Shown here piece after piece: positions 23,804-32,448 of a stretch of DNA of 64,000 nucleotides. Under the pieces are notes generated by a model. It did not search any database. It saw only the letters and a program-made list of their open reading frames with translations, and was not told where the DNA came from. Both the position numbers and the translations under genes were made by a program. Location: positions 152,338 to 216,337 of the forward strand of contig CACZDV010000001.1 of NCBI GenBank assembly GCA_902780025.1, read 5' to 3'. Within the stretch, counting starts at the first letter, position 1, and each line of letters begins with the position of its first letter. This stretch comes from an uncultured Prevotellaceae bacterium (GTDB lineage Bacteria > Bacteroidota > Bacteroidia > Bacteroidales > Bacteroidaceae).

Positions 23804-26188
23804 ATGAAACTTAAAACCATTACATTAACCATGATGCTGGCCCTCACAGCGCTGACGGGACAGACTAAAAATGTGGTGTGGGAGCAGCCCACTACGGAGT
23901 TTGGAACCAGCTACGGCGACGGATTCTTCCATCTCGCCCTCGACGTGACGAAGGTTGAGCTGAAGGACGATGAGACGGTGGTGTATATCACCGCACAGCA
24001 GCGGTCGGACTATCCCGACTTCTGGTTCCAGTTTGCGGGCGATACCTATCTGAAGGTGGGTGACAAACGCTATACCATCACCTCTGCCGACGGCATTGAA
24101 CTCAACCAGCACCTGCAGACAAACAAGGACGGTCGTCGCGATATGGCGTTCCACTTCCCGCCGCTGCCGAAGGGCACCAAGTCGTTCGACTTCATCGAGG
24201 GCGACGGACAGGGTGCTTTCCAGATTAAGGGCATCAAGCCCGTGGAGGAGCGCTGGAAGCAACTCTTCCCATCCTACTGGCGTGACGCTAAGGGCGACTG
24301 GAAGATTGCCTTCTTCGACGATTGCGCCATCTACGACTGCATGTTCTGGAACTACAAGCAATGCGACGTGAACCAGAAGACGGGCGAAGCTACCATCGTC
24401 ATGACGAACGGCAACAATGAGTTGAAGGTCATAGTAGGTAAAGATAAAAAAGGTACACGCGCGATACAGATAGGCGGCGATATGGCCACCTACACCATGG
24501 TGACCAGCCGTTTCCTGCCCGACTATCCTACGAAGGACACCCGTGAGGGCTTCGTCGATACCGGCTACAAGGAGGACACCGTCACCGTCGTGGGCTGGCT
24601 CAAGGACATGCCGGAGCACTACAAGCAGCTGAAGACTTTCGATTTCGGCTATACAGACCTCTTTACGGACAAGCAGCAGTCTGCAAGTGCCGACCTGGAC
24701 GAGCAGGGGCGCTTCATCATAAAAATACCCATTGTGAACAGTACGGAGTTCTTCATCGACTGGCAGCGTTGTTTCATCCGCACCATGTTCGAGCCGGGCA
24801 AGACCTACTTCATGCTCTACGACTTCAAGGAGGGCCGACGCTACTTGATGGGCGACGAATGCCGATTGCAGAACGAACTGTTCAAGTATCCGCTCGACTG
24901 GAATACCGTAGATTTGCATGATGGGGCGGAGAGTGCCGGCAAAGGCGGTGCGGAACTCTTTGAGCCCTACATCGCCTCGGTCGATAGTCTCATCAAGGCA
25001 CAGTATGCTTATGTCGACGACCTCTGCAGGCAGCATCCTACGCTCTCCACCCGTTTCAACGTTTACAGAAAAGGCAACACACTGGCGCAGCAGGCACGTG
25101 CCTTTGGGCAGGCCCGCTTCCGCGCCCAAGGCCTACAGTTCTCGGACCACGCCCGCCGCTATGCCTACGATACGTTCTGGACGAAGATGGAGAAACCCTA
25201 TACGCTGCACCGCGACATCAGCAATTTCCTGAATGACTATTTCGACGATGCCTCACGGGCACGTAATGCCGTATTCTCATTCAGCCTCCGTGACAACTAC
25301 AAGGACTTTGCCTCAAACGACGAGGAGTTGGCATTACTCACGCGCTGGAAGCAATGGATTGACGAGGCTACGGCCATCGTCGAGGCAGAACCCACCGCCG
25401 AGGCGAAGATAAGCAAGTCGCGTGAACTGGATTCGCTGAATGCTGACTTGACGAAGGAGGTGGATAAGATAGTCCAATCTCCAAGAGCATCCAAAATCAT
25501 TCATGGCGGGCTGCTCGTGAACACCTTGAAGCAACATGTCCAGACACTCGACTCGCTCGGTGCTGACCCGTTTATCAAGAACATCTGGCTCATCCGGCAG
25601 GCCCTCAGTCATATTGACCACGAGCGTACTTCGCTGCTGCCCAACGTCTTGGACACCATAAGGGGAATGATCAGCAATCCCGTCTGCATGGCGATGATTG
25701 AGAAGCAGAACGACCATTATCTGGCCATCGAGAACCGCGAGTTCGACAAACTGGTGCTGAAGTCATCCGACAACCTCGCCGACCTCTCAGAGGGCGAGGC
25801 GCTGCTGAAGAAGATTGTCGAACCTTACAAGGGCAAGTTCGTACTCTTGGATATCTGGGGTACCTGGTGCGGCCCCTGCAAGGAAGCGCTCAGTCACTCC
25901 ACAGAAGAATATGCCCGCCTTGCGGACTACGACATCCAGTATCTCTACCTGGCCAATCGCAGTCCCCAAGATTCGTGGGAGAACGTCATCAAGGAGTACA
26001 ACGTCAGCGGCCCCAACGTCGCCCACTACAATCTGCCAGATGCCCAGCAGGCAGCCATTGAGCGCCATCTCAACGTTCACTCCTGGCCCACCTACAAACT
26101 CTTCAACCGCAACGGTGATCTGTTGGATCTCAACGTTGACCCCCGAGATCTCGAAAACCTCGCTCGTCTGCTGGAACAGATGAAGTAA
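23804..26188 (+). CDS. TlpA-like thioredoxin-fold secreted protein (second paralogue)
   Basis: The 794-residue protein has a signal peptide (MKLKTITLTMMLALTALTG) and a long N-terminal beta-rich region, then a helical region (about 380-650), then a C-terminal thioredoxin domain with DIWGTWCGPC (Cys689, Cys692) and HSWPTYKLF as the cis-Pro loop. It is about 170 residues longer than the first paralogue at 19320, mostly in the N-terminal and middle parts. Likely an extracytoplasmic redox protein. A short dyad AGAAT/ATTCT followed by Ts at 26191-26215 could be a weak terminator. Confidence 0.88.
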   Translation: MKLKTITLTMMLALTALTGQTKNVVWEQPTTEFGTSYGDGFFHLALDVTKVELKDDETVVYITAQQRSDYPDFWFQFAGDTYLKVGDKRYTITSADGIELNQHLQTNKDGRRDMAFHFPPLPKGTKSFDFIEGDGQGAFQIKGIKPVEERWKQLFPSYWRDAKGDWKIAFFDDCAIYDCMFWNYKQCDVNQKTGEATIVMTNGNNELKVIVGKDKKGTRAIQIGGDMATYTMVTSRFLPDYPTKDTREGFVDTGYKEDTVTVVGWLKDMPEHYKQLKTFDFGYTDLFTDKQQSASADLDEQGRFIIKIPIVNSTEFFIDWQRCFIRTMFEPGKTYFMLYDFKEGRRYLMGDECRLQNELFKYPLDWNTVDLHDGAESAGKGGAELFEPYIASVDSLIKAQYAYVDDLCRQHPTLSTRFNVYRKGNTLAQQARAFGQARFRAQGLQFSDHARRYAYDTFWTKMEKPYTLHRDISNFLNDYFDDASRARNAVFSFSLRDNYKDFASNDEELALLTRWKQWIDEATAIVEAEPTAEAKISKSRELDSLNADLTKEVDKIVQSPRASKIIHGGLLVNTLKQHVQTLDSLGADPFIKNIWLIRQALSHIDHERTSLLPNVLDTIRGMISNPVCMAMIEKQNDHYLAIENREFDKLVLKSSDNLADLSEGEALLKKIVEPYKGKFVLLDIWGTWCGPCKEALSHSTEEYARLADYDIQYLYLANRSPQDSWENVIKEYNVSGPNVAHYNLPDAQQAAIERHLNVHSWPTYKLFNRNGDLLDLNVDPRDLENLARLLEQMK

Positions 26189-26254
26189 TAAGAATGGTAT
26201 TCTGTTTTTCTTTTCCAACTTAATTGTTGGCTACCTGCTGCGTATTATAGTTGT

Positions 26255-26977
26255 ATGACACGCTCAGAATTCGAACATATAGCAGCGCAGTTGCGCCAGA
26301 AAGTGCTGAAAGTCTGTCTTGGCTTCTGGCGCTCCCGAGAAGATGCTGAAGATGCGGCGCAGGAGGCGATGCTGCTGCTGTGGCGCTATCTGGAGCATAT
26401 CGATGCAGAGCGTAACGTGGAGGCATTAGCCGTCAGGGTGGCAAAGAACGTCTGCGTCAGTCTGTATAGAAAGAGGCATCAAAACATGGACGTTGATATA
26501 CAGACGCTGCAGCAATTCGAGGCGGATGATTCACCGCAAGCGTTGTTGGAGGCTGAGGACATACAGCGGATGATGACGGAAGCGATGGAGCAGCTGAAAC
26601 CCCGCGAACGACAACTGTTTGAGATGCGGCACACGAACGACCTCTCGACGGAGGAGATAGCCGCGCAGACGGGCATACCCAAAGCCTCAGTCGCCGCAAT
26701 GGTCTCAGCAGCACGGAGAAAGGTTATCATCGCCCTGCGTATCATTCTGTCGACGGCGGCCGTCTACTTCGTAGGACTGTACCTGTGGCTTCAACAGAAA
26801 CAACAGGTATCTGTTCAGACGGTAGCCAAAGAAACAGTAACTGTTCGCGAGACAGATGACACCCCATGTACGGAAGGAACTCCTTTTGAACAGGCCCAGT
26901 GTTATCTGGAGCATCAGCGAGAACAGCCGAAAACAGTTAGTATCATTAAACAAGTGCTTTATGAAAACCAACAGTAA
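26255..26977 (+). CDS. ECF-type sigma factor with C-terminal membrane helix
   Basis: The 240-residue protein has sigma region 2 (WRSREDAEDAAQEAMLLLWRY, in about 25-50) and region 4 (LKPRERQLFEMRHTNDLS ... ASVAAMVSAARRKV, about 110-155). Unlike usual ECF factors, region 4 is followed by a clear hydrophobic helix (about 158-180, IILSTAAVYFVGLYLWL) and a 60-residue charged tail that would be outside the cytoplasm. The protein could be membrane-held until a signal arrives. Its last 17 bases overlap the next gene, a lipoprotein, which supports a coupled function. Confidence 0.85.
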   Translation: MTRSEFEHIAAQLRQKVLKVCLGFWRSREDAEDAAQEAMLLLWRYLEHIDAERNVEALAVRVAKNVCVSLYRKRHQNMDVDIQTLQQFEADDSPQALLEAEDIQRMMTEAMEQLKPRERQLFEMRHTNDLSTEEIAAQTGIPKASVAAMVSAARRKVIIALRIILSTAAVYFVGLYLWLQQKQQVSVQTVAKETVTVRETDDTPCTEGTPFEQAQCYLEHQREQPKTVSIIKQVLYENQQ

Positions 26978-28097
26978 ATTATTCGTCGTGCTGATGCTGG
27001 TTCTGTTTGCCGCATCATGCAAGAACAAGGAAAACCGCATGCTGACCGTCATCAACGAGGACGGTACCTGTAGCCGTGAGTATACCTTCAAAACCACACA
27101 ACAGTGGCTGGCGGCTTCGCCTGAGGAGGACTATGACAGCATCATCGACAAGAGTTGGGAGCGTACATGGTCTGTTCAAGGTGTTGACTCCGTACGCTAT
27201 CCCGTACCCTTGACGGAAGCCCAGCTCGACAGCATGCAGGAACTTGACCTCAACAAGCAACTGGGCAATATGCTGATGGTTCATGCCAAGAAAACATACC
27301 ATAGTGTCGAGGAGATGAGTGCCCAGCTGTACAGGCCCGACCGTTATCATCTGAAGAAAGTTGAGGGCGTCAAGGTCAGCAGTTCTCTGAAGAAAAGTTT
27401 CAAATGGTTCTATACCGACTACACGTTCAACGAGACCTACACCTACGAAGGTGACCCCATATTCCCCATTCCTCTCAACGATTTCCTGAGTACCGACACC
27501 GCCTCCTACTGGTTCACCGGTCAGCCCGACCTGACGCAGCATCTGACTGGTGCTGAGCAGAAGCATATGCTCGACCAAATAGAGACGAAGATCAATCAAT
27601 GGAGCAATGCCAACTGGTTCTTCGAGGTCTGCAATATCATCATTGCCAACTACGACAGCATTCGGAATCCACCCGTTAGCAAGGAGCGTTTCATCAGCCT
27701 GCGCGACTCGTTGGTTATGCAGCCCTGTGTGCTAAACGGCTACGAAGGAGAAGACGGGACAAAGGGCATTACGACACAGATGGAGGAAATCTTCCAGACA
27801 GACGCCTACACGGACTTCCTCCAGTCGTATGAGGGAGACCCTGCCCAGTATGAGCAGCTATTCTCCTTTGGCACGGTCTACGACCTCGTGATGCCAGGCA
27901 CGGTGACCGATGCAGGTATGGGTGAGTATGACGGAGCCGTGATTCACTACCGCCTTGGTGGCGAACAGCTGATACCTGGTGCCTACACCATCACTGCCGC
28001 CTCTCGAGTGACTAATATCTGGGCCTTCATCGTGACGGGACTCATCCTCATCCTCGCCGTTGGTAGTTTTCTTCATCGCAGTTACTTCTTTCATTGA
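26961..28097 (+). CDS. Lipoprotein of unknown function with C-terminal membrane helix
   Basis: ATG at 26961 is preferred, since it gives a clean lipoprotein signal peptide (KLFVVLMLVLFAASC, Cys18); the frame is open further upstream inside the sigma gene. The 378-residue protein has no motif I recognise. It ends with a hydrophobic helix (IWAFIVTGLILILAVGSF) and a short basic tail. A lipid anchor at one end and a membrane helix at the other is odd for a lipoprotein. It is coupled to the membrane-tailed sigma gene by a 17-base overlap and may be its regulator. Confidence 0.65.
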   Translation: MKTNSKLFVVLMLVLFAASCKNKENRMLTVINEDGTCSREYTFKTTQQWLAASPEEDYDSIIDKSWERTWSVQGVDSVRYPVPLTEAQLDSMQELDLNKQLGNMLMVHAKKTYHSVEEMSAQLYRPDRYHLKKVEGVKVSSSLKKSFKWFYTDYTFNETYTYEGDPIFPIPLNDFLSTDTASYWFTGQPDLTQHLTGAEQKHMLDQIETKINQWSNANWFFEVCNIIIANYDSIRNPPVSKERFISLRDSLVMQPCVLNGYEGEDGTKGITTQMEEIFQTDAYTDFLQSYEGDPAQYEQLFSFGTVYDLVMPGTVTDAGMGEYDGAVIHYRLGGEQLIPGAYTITAASRVTNIWAFIVTGLILILAVGSFLHRSYFFH

Positions 28098-28150
28098 GTT
28101 CGGCTACAAAAGTCCGTTGATTCGTCGAATAAAGAAAAACGAGCTTTCCT

Positions 28151-28181
28151 TTTGTATTTCTCTCGTTTTTTCGTAACTTTG
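28151..28181 (+). promoter_or_regulatory. Promoter of GH3-GH97 pair
   Basis: TTTG at 28151-28154, a 19-base spacer and TAACTTTG at 28174-28181 are an exact match to the TTTG-N19-TAnnTTTG consensus. The preferred GH3 start is 54 bases downstream. Confidence 0.9.
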
Positions 28182-28234
28182 CAGGCGAGATGACTGTCGA
28201 ATGCAGGTATAAGGAAAAGAAACCTAAAATAAGT

Positions 28235-30637
28235 ATGAAAGGAATGGCAATCATGTGCATGAGTGCACTGCTGGCAGGCTGTAGTGCCGCCGTAGACACA
28301 GAACAACAAGTAGACGAACTGTACGACAAGATGTCGCAGGAGGAACGTATCGCCCAGCTGAGGAGCATGTATATGGACGAGCTCTTCGACGACGAGGGGC
28401 GGTTGGACACGGTGAAATGCCGTGAGCTGATACCCAACGGTATCGGCCACTTCTCGCAGTATGCCAGTCAGAAACCGCGTGACCCCAATGAACTGCGCGA
28501 CCGTGTGGCCGCCGTTCAGGACTGGTTGATGAAGAACACGCCAAACGGTATCCCGGCCTTGTTCCACGAGGAGGTGCTGTCGGGCGTCAATGCCCGTGGG
28601 GCTACCATCTATCCGCAGCAGATAGGGCAGGCCTGTTCGTTTAATCCCGAACTGGCTGAGCTGAAGACCCGTCAGACGGGGACTGCCATGAGGAAGATGG
28701 GTGGCGTACTGTCGCTGTCGCCGATGGTCGATGTGTGCCGCACGCCCTCGTTCAACCGCTTGGAGGAGTCGTACGGCGAGGATGGCTACCTGTCGGCGGT
28801 GATGGGCGTGGCCTTTGTGAAGGGACTGCAGCAGGACGACCTGAAGAAGGGCGTCGGTGCCTGCTCGAAACACTACCTCGGCTACGGCGGTGGTGGCGAT
28901 GCTGAGGAGAAGGAACTGATGGAGGAAATCCTGTTGCCCCACGAGACGATGATTCGGTTGGCGGGTAGCAAGGCCGTGATGCCCGGATATCATGCCATGA
29001 GAAGTGAAAAGGGAGAAGTGAAAAGTGAAGCAACTGACTCAGGGAAGGTGAACTGCGTGGCCAACAGCTGGATACTGCAGGACATCCTGCGCGACTACCT
29101 CGGATTCGACGGGATGGTGGTCAGCGACTACACGGCCATTGACCAATTGCCGATTAGAGAGGAAAGAGGAGAGAGGAGAGAGGAAAGAGGAGAGAGGAAA
29201 GAGGAGAGTCTCAAGGCCGCTGCTGCCATCAACGGTGGCAACGACGTGGACTTCCCCCACGGTGCCAACTACAAATACTTGCAGCAGGCGATTGACGAGG
29301 GACTGGTGAAGCCGGAGGTGCTGGAACGGGCCGTGAAGGACGTGCTGCGCTATAAGTTCCGCGCCGGACTCTTCGACCAGAACCCCTACTTATTTAGTAA
29401 GGAACAGATAACACTCGATACGCCCGAGGAGCGGCAGACGGCCTACGACATTGCCACACAGAGCATCGTGCTGTTGGAAAATACAGGATTGTTGCCAATA
29501 AAGGATGTGAAGAACGTGCTGCTCACCGGCCCTAACGCCAATACGATGTGGGCGATGTGTGGCGACTACTCGTTCCCGTCGATGACCTATTTCTGGAAGA
29601 AGATCATGGAAGACTTGGACCATCCGCACGTCATCACGCTGTTGGAAGGTATGAAGGCCAAACTGCCCAAGGATGTCAACCTGATGTACGAACGCGGCTG
29701 CGACTGGACGGAGGAAATAGAGACCAAGTACAGCGAACTCGGCGACGAACGTGCCTGGGAGTATGAGATACTGCACCGCAAGGTGGATTCCGGCGAGAAG
29801 GCCGACAAGGCTGAAGCCCTGCGCCTGGCCCAGCAGGCCGACGTCATTATTGCCGCCGTCGGCGAGAACGTGATGCTCTGCGGCGAGAACCGCGACCGTC
29901 AGGGACTCCGTCTGCCTGGCCGTCAGGAGCAGTATGTCAAGGAACTGCTGGCTACGGGCAAGCCGGTGGTGCTGGTGGTGTTCGGCGGCAGGGCGCAGGT
30001 CATCTCCGGCCTTGCCGAACAATGCGCCGCCGTCATTCAGGCCTGGTATCCGGGCGAGGAGGGTGGCAACGCCGTGGCCGACATCCTCTTGGGCAACGTG
30101 TCACCTTCGGCCAAACTCTCGGTCAGCTATCCCAATACCGAGGTCTATGAGCCGCTCTGCTATAACCGCTCGACGGAGCAGGACTCGCGTGTACAATGGT
30201 CCTTCGGCTACGGTCTGAGCTACACCACGTTTGAATATGCGAACCTGCAGGTGGACGGTGAAGTGTCTACGTCAGCCCCGACGGTGAATCTGTCGTTTGA
30301 GGTGAAAAACACGGGCGAGATGGCTGCCGACGAGGTGGCACAGGTCTATCTGTCGCCAACGGACAGCAGTCAGCAGATACGGCCAATCCAGTTGCAGGGC
30401 TTTGCCCGTGTGTCGTTGCAGCCCGGCGAGACGAAGACCGTGAAGATGCAGCTGCAAACTGAGCAGTTCGGCTACTATACCCATGAAGGCCGTCGCCAAT
30501 GGAACATCGCCGCGGGCGCGTACCTTATTAAGATAGGTGCCTCGTCGGCAGACATCAAGTTGCAGCAGCAGGTGACGCTGACGGGTGAGACGGTCACCAA
30601 GCCGCTGCGTGAGCATTATTTCAGTGTACAGAACTAA
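28235..30637 (+). CDS. GH3 family glycoside hydrolase, lipoprotein
   Basis: ATG at 28235 gives lipobox LLAGC (MKGMAIMCMSALLAGC), better than the upstream in-frame ATG at 28190. The 800-residue enzyme has the GH3 barrel with KHY (SKHYLGYGGG), nucleophile Asp298 in VVSDYTAI, the alpha/beta sandwich (VIIAAVGE, WYPGEEGGNAVADIL) and a C-terminal fibronectin-like domain (VNLSFEVKNTGEMAADEVAQVYL). It probably cleaves beta-glucosides or beta-xylosides at the cell surface or periplasm. Two low-complexity stretches of 7-base repeats sit in frame: one before KVNCVANSW, at 29001-29030, and one just after the nucleophile loop, at 29156-29209, in loops where GH3 proteins normally have none. Confidence 0.92.
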   Translation: MKGMAIMCMSALLAGCSAAVDTEQQVDELYDKMSQEERIAQLRSMYMDELFDDEGRLDTVKCRELIPNGIGHFSQYASQKPRDPNELRDRVAAVQDWLMKNTPNGIPALFHEEVLSGVNARGATIYPQQIGQACSFNPELAELKTRQTGTAMRKMGGVLSLSPMVDVCRTPSFNRLEESYGEDGYLSAVMGVAFVKGLQQDDLKKGVGACSKHYLGYGGGGDAEEKELMEEILLPHETMIRLAGSKAVMPGYHAMRSEKGEVKSEATDSGKVNCVANSWILQDILRDYLGFDGMVVSDYTAIDQLPIREERGERREERGERKEESLKAAAAINGGNDVDFPHGANYKYLQQAIDEGLVKPEVLERAVKDVLRYKFRAGLFDQNPYLFSKEQITLDTPEERQTAYDIATQSIVLLENTGLLPIKDVKNVLLTGPNANTMWAMCGDYSFPSMTYFWKKIMEDLDHPHVITLLEGMKAKLPKDVNLMYERGCDWTEEIETKYSELGDERAWEYEILHRKVDSGEKADKAEALRLAQQADVIIAAVGENVMLCGENRDRQGLRLPGRQEQYVKELLATGKPVVLVVFGGRAQVISGLAEQCAAVIQAWYPGEEGGNAVADILLGNVSPSAKLSVSYPNTEVYEPLCYNRSTEQDSRVQWSFGYGLSYTTFEYANLQVDGEVSTSAPTVNLSFEVKNTGEMAADEVAQVYLSPTDSSQQIRPIQLQGFARVSLQPGETKTVKMQLQTEQFGYYTHEGRRQWNIAAGAYLIKIGASSADIKLQQQVTLTGETVTKPLREHYFSVQN
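29001..29030. repeat. In-frame 7-base repeat (GTGAAAA type) in GH3
   Basis: Thirty bases of degenerate units GTGAAAA, GGGAGAA, GTGAAAA, GTGAAG encode a Lys/Glu/Ser stretch (residues about 257-266) between GYHAM and the conserved NCVANSW block. Confidence 0.85.
29156..29209. repeat. In-frame 7-base repeat (RAGAGGA) in GH3
   Basis: Seven units of GAGAGGA or AAGAGGA encode a highly charged REERGERREER-type stretch just after the catalytic Asp loop. Its reverse complement type (TCCTCTC, TCCTCTT) occurs in the receptor gene at 56658. Confidence 0.92.
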
Positions 30638-30650
30638 AAACAATCAATAA

Positions 30651-32447
30651 ATGATGAAGAGATTATTCTTTTGGCTCGTCGTGGCGGGCCTGACAATGAC
30701 GGCATCAGCCCAGCGGCTGACGTCGCCGAACGGGAAGTTGTCGGTGGAGATAAAGGGCGGTCAGTTGATGATTGCTTACCAGGGACAGCAGGTGTTGCAG
30801 ATGAAGGATGCTCAGGCAGCACTGCCTCTTAAAGCGCTGAAGACCAAGAAGGTGAAGGCCGACTACACGATGATTGAGGGTAAACGCAGTCATTGTAGCA
30901 ACGAGGCCAACGAGTATAGGGTAGGGCAGATGACCGTGCGCCTCTACAACGACGGACTGGCCTACCGCTATGAGTCGCCTGTCAAGGAGCAGGCGGCCTA
31001 CGTCATTCCCGAGGGCATGAAGCGCTGGATGATGCAGTGGACGGATGGCGCCGAGAACTTCTATCCGCTGATGACGACGTATAAGGAGAAGGCCCATCGG
31101 TCGTTCAGTGCAGTGTCGAAGGATGCCGACGGCAACTGCGTTCGCTGGAGTTTCCCGGCATTGCTGGAACTGAAGGACGGCGTGTTTGCCCTGTTGACGG
31201 AGGCGAACATCGAGAAAGGTCAGAGTGCATCGTCGATGTATAATGAGGGCGAAGTGTACCGCGTGGTGCCTGATGAAACGATTGCAGGCGAGACCTGCGA
31301 GCACTCGCCGTGGCGGCTGGTGATTCTCGGTTCGCTGGGCGACGTGGTGGAGTCAACGTTGGTCACTGACGTCAGCGAGCCCTGTAAGCTGGAAGACACG
31401 AGCTGGATTAAGCCCGGCGTGGTGTCGTGGGTTTACTGGGCCTACAACCACGGGTCGGACGACTATAACATCATCAAGAAATACACTGACCTGGCCGCTA
31501 CGCTGAAACTTCCCTACGTGCTGATTGACGCTGAGTGGGATAGAATGAAGGACGGCAAGACGGTGGAGGACGCCGTCAACTACGCCAAGTCGATGGGTGT
31601 GAAGCCGATGATATGGTATAACTCCAGTGTGGGCTGGATTGACGGTGCGCCGACGCCGAAGTTCCGCCTGAATAAGCCCGAGGACCGAGAGAAAGAGTTT
31701 GCCTGGTGCGAGAAGATTGGCGTAGCAGGTGTGAAGATTGACTTCTTCAGCGGTGAGAACCAGAAGAATATGGACTACTGCATCGACCTGATGGAGAGTG
31801 CCGCCCGCCACCACTTGCTGGTCAACTTCCACGGTGCCACGGTGCCCCGCGGATGGCAGCGCACCTATCCGAACCTGCTGTCGACGGAGGGCGTCTATGG
31901 TGCTGAGTGGTACAATAACGTGGCGACCTTCACCGACAAGGCCGCCTGCCACAACGCCACGCTGCCCTTCACCCGCAACGTCATCGGGCCGATGGACTAC
32001 ACCCCCTGTGCCTTCAGCGACTCCCAGCATCCGCACATCACCAGTCATGCCCACGAGCTGGCGCTGACGGTGCTCTTCGAGAGTGGTCTGCAGCACTTGG
32101 CCGACCGTCCTGAGAGTTTCTTGGCACAGCCGAAGGCCGTGCAGGACTTCCTGTCGACGCTGCCCGCAGCCTGGGACGAGACCCGCTTCGTCAGCGGCTA
32201 TCCCGGCGAGAGCTGTGTGTTGGCCCGTCGCAGTGGCAATACGTGGTATGTAGCCGGCATCAACGGCACCGACAACGAAAAGACCCTCACCGTGCCCCTT
32301 GATTTCCTCAAGGGGAAATACGCTGCCACCCTGTTTGCCGACAGCGGCAGCAAGGAAGAGCCGTGGCGCATTGAGACCATACAAAAACTCCCCGCTACTG
32401 TCACTTGCCAGCCGCGAGGAGGTTTTATCTTCCGTATAGAACGTTAA
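30651..32447 (+). CDS. GH97 family glycosidase, retaining (alpha-galactosidase-like) type
   Basis: The 598-residue secreted enzyme has a signal peptide ending at ASAQ (residue 21), an N-terminal beta-sandwich (about 22-270) and a barrel (about 275-510) with VYWAYNHG, LIDAEWD and GVKIDFFSG, where Asp364 is the expected nucleophile of retaining GH97 enzymes; the inverting alpha-glucosidases lack this Asp. Glu413 in STEGVYGAEW is a candidate acid/base. A small C-terminal beta domain follows. It starts 13 bases after the GH3 gene and shares its promoter. Alpha-galactosidase is the best reading; other alpha-linked substrates are possible. Confidence 0.88.
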   Translation: MMKRLFFWLVVAGLTMTASAQRLTSPNGKLSVEIKGGQLMIAYQGQQVLQMKDAQAALPLKALKTKKVKADYTMIEGKRSHCSNEANEYRVGQMTVRLYNDGLAYRYESPVKEQAAYVIPEGMKRWMMQWTDGAENFYPLMTTYKEKAHRSFSAVSKDADGNCVRWSFPALLELKDGVFALLTEANIEKGQSASSMYNEGEVYRVVPDETIAGETCEHSPWRLVILGSLGDVVESTLVTDVSEPCKLEDTSWIKPGVVSWVYWAYNHGSDDYNIIKKYTDLAATLKLPYVLIDAEWDRMKDGKTVEDAVNYAKSMGVKPMIWYNSSVGWIDGAPTPKFRLNKPEDREKEFAWCEKIGVAGVKIDFFSGENQKNMDYCIDLMESAARHHLLVNFHGATVPRGWQRTYPNLLSTEGVYGAEWYNNVATFTDKAACHNATLPFTRNVIGPMDYTPCAFSDSQHPHITSHAHELALTVLFESGLQHLADRPESFLAQPKAVQDFLSTLPAAWDETRFVSGYPGESCVLARRSGNTWYVAGINGTDNEKTLTVPLDFLKGKYAATLFADSGSKEEPWRIETIQKLPATVTCQPRGGFIFRIER

Positions 32448-32448
32448 G

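Noticed and set aside
23825-25129. 434-codon minus-strand open frame opposite the second TlpA-like gene
   Set aside because: Shadow of a high-GC3 gene; the plus strand ends in a convincing thioredoxin domain in one unbroken frame.
26191-26215. Terminator after the second TlpA-like gene
   Set aside because: Only a 5 bp stem with an interrupted T run; too weak to list as a feature.
28190-28234. Upstream ATG of the GH3 lipoprotein as start
   Set aside because: Lies only 9 bases after the -7 box and adds polar residues before a good lipoprotein signal; ATG at 28235 is better.
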